Assembly (NCBI GenBank): GCA_036874045.1
Contig: CM072338.1
Location: forward strand, 16,142,501 to 16,206,500
DNA: 64,000 nucleotides
Origin: Cymodocea nodosa
Lineage: Eukaryota; Streptophyta; Magnoliopsida; Alismatales; Cymodoceaceae
Direction of reading: 5' to 3'
Positions 11,301-26,300 of the stretch are shown in pieces. The translations under genes were made by a program, and so were the position numbers. The number at the start of each line of letters is the position of its first letter. Position 1 is the stretch's first letter. The notes below the pieces were generated by a model. The model was not told where the DNA came from. It saw only the letters and a program-made list of their open reading frames with translations, and did no database searches.

Positions 11301-14300
11301 TCACCACCGTTGCAAAAGAAGAATCAAGAAGGGAAGAAGGGCGTCAAGCACATTAATGGAAAAAAAGGAGAGAGAGAAAGAGAGAAAGAAAAAAAAATGA
11401 TGACAAGAGAGGAAATGAGAAAGAAAGGAATGGATTTGCTATTTCTTTGGAGAATTTGTTCTATCTTTGTTAAAAAAAAGAAAAAAAAAGGAAAGAAACA
11501 AATAAGAGGAAGGAGGAAGAAGAAAAAGGAAAAAAAAGGAGAAGAGAGAAAAAAGAAGAAGAGAAAAAGCAGAGAAAGAAGAAAGAAAGGAAGAAAGAAG
11601 AAAAAAATGTTCAAAAAAATAGCAGAATATTAAAAAAAAGGAAAAAAATTTAAAAAAATTAGAAAATTCCTAAAGATGGATCACATCTATCTGCTTTCTA
11701 TGGATAGACCATATTTGTCTATCTATTATACTGCCTTAAATTAAACTTAATGGTTATTCTACTACTACCGAAGATATAGTTCTCAAATTATTTTTTTGCT
11801 GCTACTTTTACTGCAACAATTGATTTTCTACCTTGGATTGTATTCGACAGTTATTCTACTACTATTTGAGATAAAGTTCTCAAATTATTGTTGTTGCTAC
11901 AACTTTGCTGCAATATTGGTTTTTCTATTCATTTATGTATCTATTATTTCCAATTTAAGTTTGTTTGAGTTATTATTAAGTTTACCATGTTATTAAGTTT
12001 GTTGTAAGCTAGATGTCAAAACTTGAGGAAGAGTGTGAGAATAAATAATGTATTAGATTATTTGTGTATTGTGAGTTTAGTCCTACATTGTTTAAATGGT
12101 ATTTTTCCTCTTCGTGTAGCTTCTATATATAGAGACTTCAGGTTTTATTATGAATACAAGTCCATTTCCACCCATTTCTTTTTTTCCAACAAGTTTTAAG
12201 TTGAATATTTACATTTCAATATGTTATTAGAGTCCAAGTTTAGCCAATGTTGACCACCCTCCTCCCAACTTAAAACCCTAGCCATTACCCTCCACACAAA
12301 ACCAACCACCCCTCCCTCTCAGCCCAAGCAAGTCGCAACTACTCCCTAGGTCATCACCAATTCCATGCACAAGGCAACCCTCCCCATTTTGTGCCCTCTT
12401 TGTGGACTAGAATGATGTGTAGAGCCCATATGAGAACTTAAAGGTGAGGAAATTCAAAGGGTTCAACTTTAGGATTGCACACTTGTCAGCCAACAAGTCC
12501 TCCCTTGATAACATGCAACTCTCACCTGTCAACACTATTACCTAAGCTTTCGACCCCCACAAAGTATGTTAAAAAATTAGAGGAAGTAAAAAAAAGCAAA
12601 AGAAAGAACAAAGAGAGAAAAATAAGACAAAAAAGAGTGTTTAATGATCCATTAACAACCTCCAAATTAGTTGTATTTTTTGGAGCAAATCTCAATATTG
12701 TAGTAATGTTGCTCTATTAATGTTGTTTTCCACTAGACCAATCTTAATGCTAGGTAGAGCTATTTTGTCACTTTTATTGAATGATTGATGATGGTTGTTT
12801 TAGTATTTATAAGAGCATGTGTGTGTCTCTGAAAGTTTCTTAATATATATAATGTCTATATGTTAACAAGTTTAATGATGTCAACAACAGATTAGTGTTT
12901 TTACCCCTTTTTTTTTTGGTGGGCCGTGGAATTGCAGCCATGCAACAGTGACTTCACAGGATCGAGTCCTGTGGTCTAGTGCTTTCACCAGCTGAATTGT
13001 GGTCAATGTTTGACTGTTGTTCACGCTCACATAGCATTACTACTTGTCAATGTCGCAACTTTTGTTGCAACATCTACTCTAGTTAGTATGCCAGTTCTAT
13101 TCCTATTTAACTCTTTGTTTAACTATTTGAATTTATTACAAAGATTAGTATTTTCACTTGTTGATTGTGATCATTGTTTGACCATTGTTCATGTTTGTAT
13201 AGCATTACCACTTGTCAATGTTGCAACTTTTGTTACAACATCTACTCTAGTTAGTTTGTCAGTTCTATGGTTATGTATCTCTTTATTTAACTATTTGAAT
13301 TTGTTACAGGTTATATTTTAGTAATGTTAGAGTTTGTTGCAAGTTAAACATCGTAGATACTTTATCTTGAAGGGAAGTGTTGAAGTATTAGGACATTACG
13401 TGCTTTGTGTGTTTGGATTTAATCCAACATTGTTAGTGTTGTACTGGTTATTTCCTTGTACCCTCGTATATAGAGCCATTTATGCTTAAGTCTATTGCAA
13501 GTTGAACATCTTAGATGCTCTATCTTGAAAGGGAGTGTTAAAGTATTGGGACATTATGTGTTGTATGTATGGATTTAATCTATCATTGTTAGTATTATAT
13601 TTGTTATTTCCTTGTAACCTCTATACATAGGAGCCTTTATGCTTATTAATGAACATTTAACTTCCATCACCCCCTATGTTCCAACAAATATTATGATCTT
13701 AATCAAACTACATTCATTGTTATTATATTATATTATATATATTTTTTAATGTTATTTAGAGTTAGTGAGGAATAAATATATACATGCACAAAAAGCATTT
13801 ATTTCTTTTCCAGGCATCCCAAGCTTAATGCCTAGATTGATGCCTTGACCTATGAATTGAGGCACCTAAATCTTGGTTATTATCCTGGTCAGCCAGGTGT
13901 ATATTTCTAAGTACCATACTCTACTTCCTATGTTCTCATTTTTTATTCGTGTTTATATTATTGATATACATGTGAATTTTTCAATTTCCCTTTTCACTTC
14001 AATCTCCTAGATTTGTGTTTTTGTCTAAATTTTGCAATTATTAATAACCTTAAGAACTTCTGGTTATTGCAATTAACATAAGGCTACTGACATGTTCATG
14101 ATTTGTTGATATTATCAATAAGACCTTATTCAAAAATCTAAATCAGATAAGTATATTAGTCATGTCTGTACCGAAAAGCCCAAATTTAATCACTTATGCA
14201 TTGTCAAAGCATCAAAGGTGTCTCAGCCCATCGGTGGTAGCCTTGCCACCGAAAGCATTGGAAAAATCATTTCAAAAGAAGTTGCGACAATATGGATATT

Positions 14301-17300
14301 GCGGAGGAGCAGACTTGGAAATTGCTTTACTAAAAATTCTCCATGTGAGGGATTACCCAGGGCTCTAGGCCTCATTTTGGGCTAATTTTAAAATCCTTGC
14401 ATTTTGTAGTGTGACAATTTTGGAAAAATTATTCCCAAATGTTGCTAACATGATAAATTTTGAGAACACACAAAAACATCTTAGAGTCATGTTACTATTA
14501 TACACTATGTCGATCTTTTTATAAAACTCCCTGATATATTTATAAGACAGAGACCCAAAAACAAAGATTACAGGGAGAAGACTAGACCTAAGTGCCAGAT
14601 TTACAAGAGGAAAAAGAAAACCCTAGATGAACTAAGGTGATAAACCACTAGTTCCATACCTTGCAAGTGGACGAGATCCCCACTTATCCACCTCCAAGCA
14701 CCTCAAACTTTCCTAGGAAGGTCCTTGACATTTCTATAGGATTTAGAAGCCTTTGAATGAGCACTGTCTTTAGCCAGTAGATCAACTACACTGTTGCCTT
14801 CCCTGTAAATATGACTGAAAAAGTGAACTTGCCAGACCAGATTTACAATCTGATCCCAATAAGAGAAGGCTTGTCATCTATAACATCTTCCCATCCGGAA
14901 GCATTTCTAACACTACTTTGGAGTTGATCTCTACGATCAATTTGTTGAGCTCCATGCCCTGCTAACAACATAACATCAATCCTTCATGTAGTGCACGTAA
15001 TTCTACCATAATTACCAAGGAACACATGAAGGTGCCAGAGAATGCAATAACAAGGCAGCCACTCCAATCTCTAACAAAGCCACCACCCCCCACCCTATTT
15101 CCTGAACACCAAGGCCCATCAATGATGAGATTAAGGTAACTTTCACTAGGCCTAGTCAACCTAATGTTTACATACAAAGGAAGCCTCCATGGAACACCCA
15201 TAATATGGAAATTGCCAAGAATCACCCTTTCTACATTGGTCTTACAGCTCAACTTGGAGGTCATTTTCTTGAAGCCTTGGAATGCATTGTTCCATCCATC
15301 TTTAAAGTACAGCAATGACAAAGGCACCTTTGCTAACATTAAAAGAAGGGTAGAGATTTCTATTTGGGACTTTTCTAGAATGGCCAGTAATCTAAACTAC
15401 AGAAGTGTGAAGATAAAAAGATCCTCAATTTGAACAATATATTGAATGTCCCATGCTGCAGCTCAAGAAAGCAATAGAAAAACCGGATGGGTCCTCAGGA
15501 ACATTTCTTCAAGCGAAATATAGATGGAGCTTTATGGGCAAGAAATATTGCTAGGGGAGGTGGCATCATGAGAGACAGTAAAGGGGGTATGGTCGCAACC
15601 TTTTCTAACAGCTACAGTGATACCCAGATCAATTTGGCAGAACTAAGAGTGCTCTACGAAGGTCTGACCCAGTGTTGGAATAACAATATGGCACTAGATG
15701 GGCTTGAGGTAGTAGACATGATCAAGGAAAGCAAATGCAAACACTAACAAGCACTCTTGTTTTGGGCATGTATCTAACCAAATAAGTGAACTCATTTGCT
15801 CGCATTTACAGAAAAGGCAGCAACTTTGCAGATTGTTTAACTAAAGAAAGTGCAAGCATGAAAAGAAGGATGATTTATTGGAAAGCATTGATGTTCCCTA
15901 TACCAGAGGAGTCTGAAGACTTGATAGTTAGGAGATGCCTAGCATGAGAAATGCCAAGTTCTAAGTCACTATTGGAGGATCCTCTCCATTAGATGATATT
16001 TTTGTCTTGCGTTGATGGTCTACTCTATGTTATGTGTGTTTGTATGTGTGGGGCTCCAACCTAATCTTCCCAAAATAGATCAATGATTTCTGGTCGAAAA
16101 AAATCCATCATCATTAGAGATTTTCAATTTGGACAGCTCATAAAATATTTTGAGTACGATGCCAGTTGGAGAAAGAAATGTTCCCCAAATAGGTATCATG
16201 CTCATGCAGAACCATTTCTAAGAGAAATAGACATAAACCCTCCAAAATGAAGACAATTTTGACTTGTGAGAATCAACAATATGCAACTACTGTACCCATC
16301 GGTTAGCCATGTAAGGAACATGGAACAAGTGTCTCCAAAAAAAGGAAAAACCATGGCGTGCAGGCTAAGGAAACTATTTGCATTTAAACCCCTGACCCAC
16401 CTTCATAATAGCATCTATCCCAAGTAAAGATGTACTCAAAATTTGGAATGATTACATGTATGTGAAATAAAACAAATGAAGAAAGAAATAAGCATAGACG
16501 TAACATATAAGTGTTGGTTAGGAGATTCCTAAACCAATATATTGGGAAACAAATAAGATTCATACCATTGCTTCTGAATTAAACATTAGAAGGACAAATT
16601 CCGGAATGATTGCTAAAGAAGAAACAAGCTGCAATTCACCCAATGAAGATCTGTTAAGAACTTAACTAGTTTGCAAGATTATAAATAAAAACAAAAATTT
16701 CCAAAGAGAAATAAATTGCAATGAGCCTTGGCATGCCTGCAATCTGAGTGCATCGGTAAGCCCATTTACTGTGCTTTCAAACATTAACAGAGCCTTCTCA
16801 GAAATAACATGTCCAATAAAATTCTGATTGATACTGATGACTGTTGCACGAATAATGCACTGCAGAACAATAGTAGCAGGAATTTGTACAAATCAACATA
16901 CTAAAATCCACTGAATGAATTTGTACATATTCCAAGAAACTAGGAACATCAACAGATACCTGTCCAGATGCATTATGCAGAAATAGAAACCTCTCCCAGG
17001 TTGACAATGATCTACTAGAATGGGGCTTTTCCACCCAGTGTGCTAGATCTTGACAATCAATCAGTTCCCATCTCAAGCAAATAGATGATGAATTTGCATA
17101 GGCCCTCCCAAAGCTATGAATACCAACAGCAGCCACTCTGATAGTCTGGTTGTTGGGTACAGAAATATGAGGGACACGAATGCTTCCAGAATGGACATCT
17201 TCTATAGAAGAATATATAGCTTCAGGTGTGTTTTCTGTAACAGCAGATCATGAGACAGGATTCAAAAGACAAAAAGGAAGCATGAATTCTCAACAAGAAA

Positions 17301-20300
17301 TCTGTGAAATAAATGCATCAAATTGTAATGTGTACCATGCTCATTGACAATCAATGTGATTAAAGAAGGAAAGCTGCACAAGAGGGTCATTTCAAAAGTT
17401 TCAACAGCTTGCAGAGGATGACCATTGCCAACTAGGTTTCCACGTGAGAAGACTAATTTCTGACAATGAAAGAACAATGTAGCAATAATTTCCACATCTT
17501 AAAGATAGAGGATATCCTATATAGATACAATACAAAAGCAATGAACAAAACTTACATAATTTCCCACAGTTTCACAAAAAATTGTATACATTCTTCCACC
17601 ATTCCGGAATTCATTCTTGACAACAAAATCCTCTGCAAAATACTGGTTTTCTTGACCATAAATGTTTATAGCATCAATGAACTCTACCCCTTCTTCCCAT
17701 TGCTCAGGTCCACCAAAAAGTGTGATATCCATGGTCGTCCCAGGAACAAGATAAAGCTCTTCCAATTTCCCAAACTGAGAATCTTGAACATCAATTTGCA
17801 ATGATTTTACTAAATCTACAGAATAGCCACCAAATTGGTTTCCATCACCTGCCTGCTTAGCAAAAAGAGGAGGATAGGCAGCTATACACATGGATGCATG
17901 TAGTTTATGTTTCTCATCAAAGAAGTTATCAGAATATTGAGTTTCAAATAAAAATGTTGCATGCAATGTAGCTTGAGAAGGGCAAGAGGTGTGTAAGCAA
18001 GTCCATGCACATGGACTATGGAGTGAATCAGAACCCTTAACATATGATTGCATGTCAAAAGCACAAACATCCACTGTATTGGCAACTCTGAAGCATTCCC
18101 TTCCTGAGTGGACATTCCATCTTATGGACAAACCAAGAGCATCACATTTATCATAGTGATAACCTGAGGAAAAAAAGGTCCACATGAAGCAATATAATAG
18201 CAAAGCTCAGACTATTCCAGAGTTATTCCCATTACCATCTGGAGCATTCATCGTTACTGCTGCTTGTAGATATGTACCCACCATGGCTTCAACCGGGAAG
18301 TATGGCAACATAGACATGGATTTTGGGATTGAAACATCCACAATAACCTATGCAATAGTCACCATATTACATTAGAAGGTATTAAGAAAATGCTTCTAAA
18401 GCAACTAATGTGGCAACCAGCACAATCAGAAACCAATGGAAAACCACAATGGTTAATGATAAATTTCATTTCCAATGCAATTCAGCAAAAGATTGTAATA
18501 TCTGACTAATAAATTAAAAATGTACAATGGCTGTCCAAAATTTTTAATAATATAATTTTGAGTGGTCAACTACAAAATGTTTTAAAATAAGGGAAGATAA
18601 AAACAAAAGCTTAAAAAATAGAGTAGTGTTTTAAAATAAACGATTATAAAAACAAAAGCTTTAAAAAGTATGTTAGATTTATCATTACATTGGTATATTA
18701 GTTGGATATCCATGTAAGGGCTAATCACCCCCACAAACACAAAAAAAATTCTGATATACATTACCTTAAATTGCTATTTTGAGGTAAAAGCTAACATTTG
18801 GAATAGTTTCAGTTTTACAATTTCTTAAGCCATAGTTTCACAATTTTATATGTTTTAGTTTTACGACTACAATTTTAATTGTTTAAGTTTTACATCTGTA
18901 CATATTTAAATTTTAGGTTATGGTTCTTCTACAAGCACACCATCATTGTTGTGTTGTTTTGATATATATTTAAGTGACATATAGAGAACACCTTATGTCA
19001 ACAGCATTTACAACAATAGCAATCACAGAATACATAAGAAAAAATTGTTTAAAAAATACATGGAAAAAAAACTTGGTTCAAAATATGTGAAAAAATTTAA
19101 AAAAAAATACAAGGAAAACTGTTGAATTGAATCTAGACTTTGCATTAGAAATCTGCAGCCAGACGCTTAGAGCTGAGTTCATTCCAACTTTGTAGTCCAC
19201 TTTTTCATAGGTCTTGAAGACTAAGAAGAAGATTGCTTTGGGGCTTGAATAAGGCGGTAGTTTCTTTTTACTGGTTCATAACGAAATTTTCAATGCATTT
19301 TCATTATTTGCTAAGATTTCAAAGTCATCCTTACTATGGCATTAGCAACTGGGCCATCCATCCTTGAAGAAAATTCAACGGACTTTTCCCATGCAACTCT
19401 TGTCAATTAGGTGAGCATCACAATGCCATTAATCATCATCAATCTGGTTTAGAGGTTTTTTTGAGCTTCTCCATGGTAATACCTGGGATCTGCCTTATGG
19501 CATTGGTCATCAGTAACAGTCCCTATTGGTCAATTTTAATCAGTAACAGTACCTACTTGCTAAAAGACAGCAAACAAGTTCTTAATTGAACTTTGGCTAA
19601 TGTAACAAGCTTTCAGTACATCTAATTTCTTTTATTCCTCTTTACCAATAAAAGGATCATCTCTTGTTCATCTCGCAACTCTTCTTGAGTAATCCAGTTC
19701 ACATGACTTTAATCTGGCCAATGCTCATATAGCTTCCACCTATCCTTTACAAGTTTATACTTGACAAACATCACTTAAACCACAGGCTAGCACTTCCCAT
19801 GATCTAAAGGTATGCAATTTCTACACCCAGAAGTAGCAGTCCTAGCAGATTGTTCTACACCAGAGCTGAGACTGGAAATGCACAAAACACAAGTAAAGGT
19901 TTTGAAGAGATCAGGAAGTCACCACCAAGAATCTGTCCCTGAACTTGTAAGGCAATTTCTGGGGTTAAGCCAAACAAGCAGGCTGCAACAACTAGATTAT
20001 CACAATCTTATCACATAGCCGCAACATCAGAAGTGATGGGCTGGTAAAGCTCAAATTCTTCAAACATGAGTGCAATGTGGCAAAATGCTCCTAAGCAGAT
20101 TGATTGCCCGTATGTAAGGTGAAAATATGCTCATAAATGTCACTCATGCAATATCCTTCTCATGACCATACATTTGCTTTAAAGTATCCCAAATTTTCTT
20201 GGCTGGACACAGCATCATTACTCAAGCAACATTAGGTTTCAAACTATTTTCTAACCAAGTGACTACTATGGTAAGAGAAGAGGTGGATAACCACATGCAA

Positions 20301-23300
20301 GGCAGAGAGACGCTAGTGAACAACCTTAACAATGGGCTACAACAAAGAAAACAGCTCTAGGAAGAGCTGCAGACGCTGTCATCAAGCAAGAGAGGTTGAC
20401 AAGGAGTAAGACAACCAAAAATGAGGAACAAATGACCTTCCTAATGCTTCACAGATGGACAAAGAAGAAGGTCAGGAAATTTGCAAAGGAAAATGAACAA
20501 AAGAAGATGGCAGAGTGACGGAAGAGGATCAACAAACAATGGCAACAAAAAAAATCATAATACCCAATGTTCTGATACTATGTGATTAAGGTTGTGATTA
20601 GAAAAAATATTTTTGATTAACTTCATTAGTAATGACATTACAAGATATATATATATATGTATAAATGGATCCTTGACAACTGGATATCCATTACCCATAT
20701 ACAAGGATAAACAAATAAACCTTCAAAATTGGAAACTGCAATGGTTGAGGACACATGTCTCATTAACTCGTTAAACATGTCTCATAAACATGGGAACCAA
20801 TTGAAAGGCCTCTAGGTCTCATAAACACTGTATTGATTGCAAAAAGGTTTAGACCTTCCAATACAAGGCTAATAAGACTAGTGACACAACCCTTGTATGA
20901 TGGTGAAAGGATTTATGGAGACTTATAACATTGACAATGCAAAAAAATTTCATTAGAAACCAGATGAACTCCATTAGTGCTGTTATAATTTTCTAGTCAA
21001 TATAAGTTGAGAATCACATTGGCTAGATATAAAGAATGTCTTGATATATGGTGATCTAAATGAACATATATTTATGGTACACATACAGTTCCTTATTTAG
21101 ATGAAATCTGGTCCTTGAAGAATGTAGTGCCTAGGTTTAGTACAAAAGGAGAACAAGCAACCATGGTGCAAACTATAAAAATCTTGAGAATTAATGTGGA
21201 TTAGGATCATTATAAAAAACACTTCAGTACCCTCCAGCAACTACTGCTAGCAATTCTAAGGTTTCTGTCAATGATCTCCATCGATGGCCTTCCTCCAGGT
21301 CAGAGCCCAATTATATCATCTTTTTAAGGGTTAGCTATCTCTCCTACAACCACCTTAGGGTTGGCTATCCTCTCCTAATTCCATCAGCACCACTAGCTAG
21401 TGGTTTCTACTGTTGTTGAGCCTCTTCATTTACAAGAACATACTAATTACTACTTGTACCAACATTTTGCTAGCCTCCAAGATGGCTACAATTGACTTGC
21501 TTGAGAAGAACTTAGATGGCATGACAAAGAAACTCAATGGAAACAACTATTTGTTGTAAGAAAAGAGTTTTGAAGTTTTTTTACTTGCTCATCCCAAGCA
21601 ACAACTCAGCACAGACCCTCCTCCCAATGCAAAAGACTCTACATATGAGAACTGAAGTGTTGATGCTGTTGTTAAGTCTTAGATAATCAATAGCATTGAA
21701 GTATCCACTACCTTTAGCATTATTCTTGTCAAGCCAACCAAGAAAATTTCTAACACTTTGAAGACTATCCATGGGCATGAAAAGAACATTACACATGTAT
21801 TCAAGATTTATAAACAGAGTTTTACTGCTAAACATGAAGGTCAATCGGCTCAAGACCATTTTACTACCTTTCAACCATTACTTGATGAGTTGAGCATTCA
21901 TTAACTTCTCACCACTCATATCATTACACTTTGTCAATACAAAGATGAGTTAGTAGTGTCTTCCTACCTAGATAGTCTGAACCTTGATCTCTTAGCTTTG
22001 ATTCAGGTCCAAATACTTGGTAGTGACACCACTCTTAATCTTCAGGCCACCTTCTCCAAGGTGATATAGAGTTCTACACCCATTCCTGTCCCAATTGGTG
22101 AACAATCTACCATAATCACCACTCAAGATCATGGCCAAAGGGGAGAAGGTTATCGTGGCCAATCTAACCATCGTGGCCATCAACCTTGTTAGTATTGTGG
22201 TCAAACCAAACACAAATCACATCACTACCAAGAGAAATTGGCACATGAGCATAGACCATAGGCTTCTACTGAAGTGTCTAGTTCGTCAATTTACTCCACC
22301 TATTGTTCTCACTTCCACCTCTACTTTGAAAATTGCCTATATTTAAATGAGTACGTTTTGCTCTTCAATTGAAGAAACATCAAGATAGTACCATTACATC
22401 TTCCTTAAGACTTTTGTTGGCTTCTAGGGATAGTTTTTAGATAATTAACTCTGGTGCCTTGTCCCACATATCAAGCATACAAGACCTCTTCACTCACCTT
22501 ACCCACTTATCTAATATCACCTCTGTGTCTATTCCTAATGATCATACCTACCCTATTTCTAAACAAAGGGTAGTTCAAGCCTTTTCACAACTTACTTTTG
22601 ACTGTATCCTTTAGATTTCTGACTTTCCTATTAATTTGTTATCCATTAGGGTAATCATTAAGTAGTTACTCTATTTCATGATATGTTCTCACTTCCATAG
22701 TGTTTTACAAGATTTACAAATGGAAAATTTAGGAACCTAGAGTATACCTGCTAGTTCAAAATGAGATATTGTAAGGACTTGCATCTCTAACTTCTATGTC
22801 TGAGTCTTCTATTCTATAGCACATGCAACTTGATCACCTATCCCATAAGAAGTTACAACAACCTCTTCTTAAGCATCAATTTTACCATTTGAATGAGAGT
22901 CATAGCAACTTAGTAAGTATCATCATGCTGCCTTTCATCAATTGCATCTTCTGTTAGGTTAAAGTTTATTTGAGTTAATCCACTGTAATATTTAGGGTCC
23001 AATTTGTCTTCCTTCTATATCCATTCATAGTTACTATATTGTGTTTGTTGATGACTAATCACATACATGCTAGGCCTATCTGTTGCAAAATCATCATTAC
23101 ATCTTAGATGTATTAAATTCTTTTCTTAATGAAATTAGGAATCACTTTTCAATTAAACCTAAATTTCTTCACAATGATAATAGCTTAGAATTTAATCATA
23201 TTGCTATTCAAAATCTTTGTGATTCATTAAGGATCACACATCAAACGACTTGCAGTCATATATTGCAACAAAATGATATTGCTAAACATCAACATACCTT

Positions 23301-26300
23301 TAACATTGCAAGTGGTCTTATGATTTAGATACATGTTCCTAAATACTTATAGTTTGATGCAGTGCTCACTATGTCCTACCTCATTAATAGGATGCCCCTT
23401 ATACCCTTAGGAGACAAGATCCCCAAGTATAGGCATCACCCCAACATTGAGCACTTCATGCTTTCACATAAGGTGTTTAGGTATGTTCTCGTTGTTCAAG
23501 ACCTATTCTTAAACCTCAATAAGTTTACTTCTTGGCTCTTAAAGTATGTTTTTGTTAGCTACTCTTCAACACAGCAAACATACTATTGTTATCACCTCCT
23601 ACCAAACATTACTTAGTGTCCATTAATGTCGTTCACTTTTCATGAATGTCAATCCTACTTTGATACAATCTATGATCATATTAATAGTGTTCCTTTACCT
23701 CAACTTCCCTTGTGTCCCTCCATATGTGCAAGTAAATTTTTGGATAGAGAACCAAAGAATTCTCGTCCTTTGTAGGTAATGCAATCAAAAGCACAATCAT
23801 CCTAAACATCTAGCCAACCCTTAACCTTCACTACAGATCATCCTAACATCACCACCAAAGCCCTTTGAGCTACCCATTGCTTTAAGGAAAGGTATAAGAA
23901 CTTGTACATTTCATCATATTTTCAATTTCATTTGCTCCGATCACTTGAACAACTCTTTTCACAATTTCACCCAATCTCATTTGTACCAGTTTATTCCCAA
24001 GAACAACCAAGAAACCTTATTCCTTCCTCACCAAAAGGCCACCACTAACGAGGAGATGCCTCCCCTCATATCACATGGTACATGAGAACAAGTGCCCCGA
24101 CTCTATTGGAACATGCAATGTCAACTAAGGATGTCAAAGTATTCTTGTATGTTGCTCATTATTGCTTATGTAGCATCAGTCAGAAACTGAATTATATCAT
24201 AATCAAAATGGATTTTCATTTACATGGCACAGCATATGAATTTTAAGTTAATACAAATATAATTCGAATGTAAAAAAATTCAAATATATACACCTCAGCA
24301 GAATTTGTTGGATCAAAAAGTGATACAAGTGTGATAGTAGCTCGGCCAGGTCTTTTTGCATGTAAAATTCCAACAGCTGATACAGACACAATTTCCTGGT
24401 TAGAAGAAAACCAATTATAGTCTTTTGATGTCTGGGCACAACCTGCATGAATTCAGTAAGATCATATGAGTTAGAACAGCCCCAACAATGAACAAATTGA
24501 GCTGCAAAACATACACAAACATCGGAAGATTACCTCCACTTGGTGTCAACTCCAACTTCTGATGTAGCCCACGTGCCCAAGGAAGGTGAATAACTTCAGA
24601 ATATTTACTTTTATTTCCATAGCCAATGGTGACTTTATTGCAGACAATCACTTCTTGTTCAAGGTTCAAAACCTAAAAAGCAATCATAAGGATAGAAATC
24701 GCATGAATAATGTCATAGAAATATTTAAAAACCCAATGACCATCAGTAATCTAAATAGCATGTGCTGTAATGATGAAGATAGGCATGCTCTAGACACACC
24801 GACAAAAAAATGGATATTTTCCTAACATAATTAATGTTGCTATAATGTGTATACTTGGATGAGTAATAATACTCTAAGGCATAAGCTAAAAAACGATTTT
24901 ATTCAAAAAAAGTAGAAGTTACACCTATTGAAGATGAGAGAAAATTAACTTAAATGGTTTAGTCATATATCCTTAAGAGATCAAGGAATACATCAGTTAA
25001 GAAAGAAAATTTAATTAGTACAGAAAAAATTAAAAGACAAGGTAAGTTTAAAACTATTTGATTAGAAATTATAAGAAAAAATTTAAATATATGTAATTTA
25101 ACTAAAGATTTGACAATACATAAAAATACTTGAAAGAAAAAGATTCATGTGGTAACCTCACATGGTGAGATTATAGCTCAAATTATTGTTGTATTTTTCC
25201 AACATACTCTACAAGTAATTGTCCACAGTGCATTTATGGCCCATCTAAAAATGTTCTAAAGAAAATACTAGAAGGAAATGATTTATGTAAAATTCAAAAA
25301 TAAAAAAATGCGATACCTGAAGGAAATTGTCAAAAATAAATTTTTGAGCAAAATCAGTTGTGGACCTGAAACTGAAATTTTGAATGGACCATACAGTTAG
25401 AAAAATTACCATGAATTTTCAGGCTTTTTTTTTAAAACAAAATCTCATTCTATTTATGAGATGAGGACCTAAGATCAAGGACTACATGTGGGGATGACTA
25501 GTCTTGCACCCCACCAACAATAAAAAAATGTGTCTATTTTGACCATACCAAATCTATATCTATGCTTATCTTTATACCCATGACTCTGTGTACTCGATAA
25601 TCTCAACCAAGGATGAAGCTTTTTTATGTTTTCCTTTTCCCTAATCATTTGAGGGTCAACTATTGGCTAATTTGGCCCTTGTAAGTAGGTGAACAGTACT
25701 CTCTCAAATTGAACCCCGCCCACTGATCCTCATTTAGGTTTTCCTTTGATTTAGGAGCTAGGCACATTTCAATTGTTGTGAACTAGAAATTTTATAATAG
25801 GAATAGGGAGTTTTCTCTGGTTTAGCCACATCGTACACTTCACAATCCCCATCTATCCAATACCATTGCTGCTTTGGCTTCCCTAGGTATACCTGATGCA
25901 TGCCTATATATCAGTTTCCCTCCTACCCTAACTCCTTACTTGGCAAGGGCATCTGCAACCAGGTTACTTTTTCCGTACACATGTGTCATAGATTTTTCCC
26001 TTCTAAGCATCTATGTTAAGTGTCTACAAAACTTGTGCACTTGCCAATTGTTGCAGCTTTCTTTCCTCACCTCCACGTGAACATCTTCAAGGTTTATGTG
26101 TAGGTCCATGCATAATTGGAAGCCATCATAAACTGCCTTTAGTTTTACCACAGTGATAGAGCATTTACTTTATGAGTTGCAGAAAGCAACAATCATCTTA
26201 CACAAGTGATCTCTTATAATTCCTCCACTTCCAATCCCTTTCTCTTCCTGAAGGGAACCATCCGTATTCAATTTGTACTTTTTAGCCTCTAGTTTATTCC

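Noticed and set aside
11241..11633. 130-codon frame rich in Lys/Glu/Arg, with a Phe/Leu-rich frame opposite
   Set aside because: It lies in an almost pure purine tract; both frames are simple-sequence artefacts with no domain.
17466..17804. 112-codon plus-strand frame
   Set aside because: Antisense shadow of GP210 exons 10 and 11.
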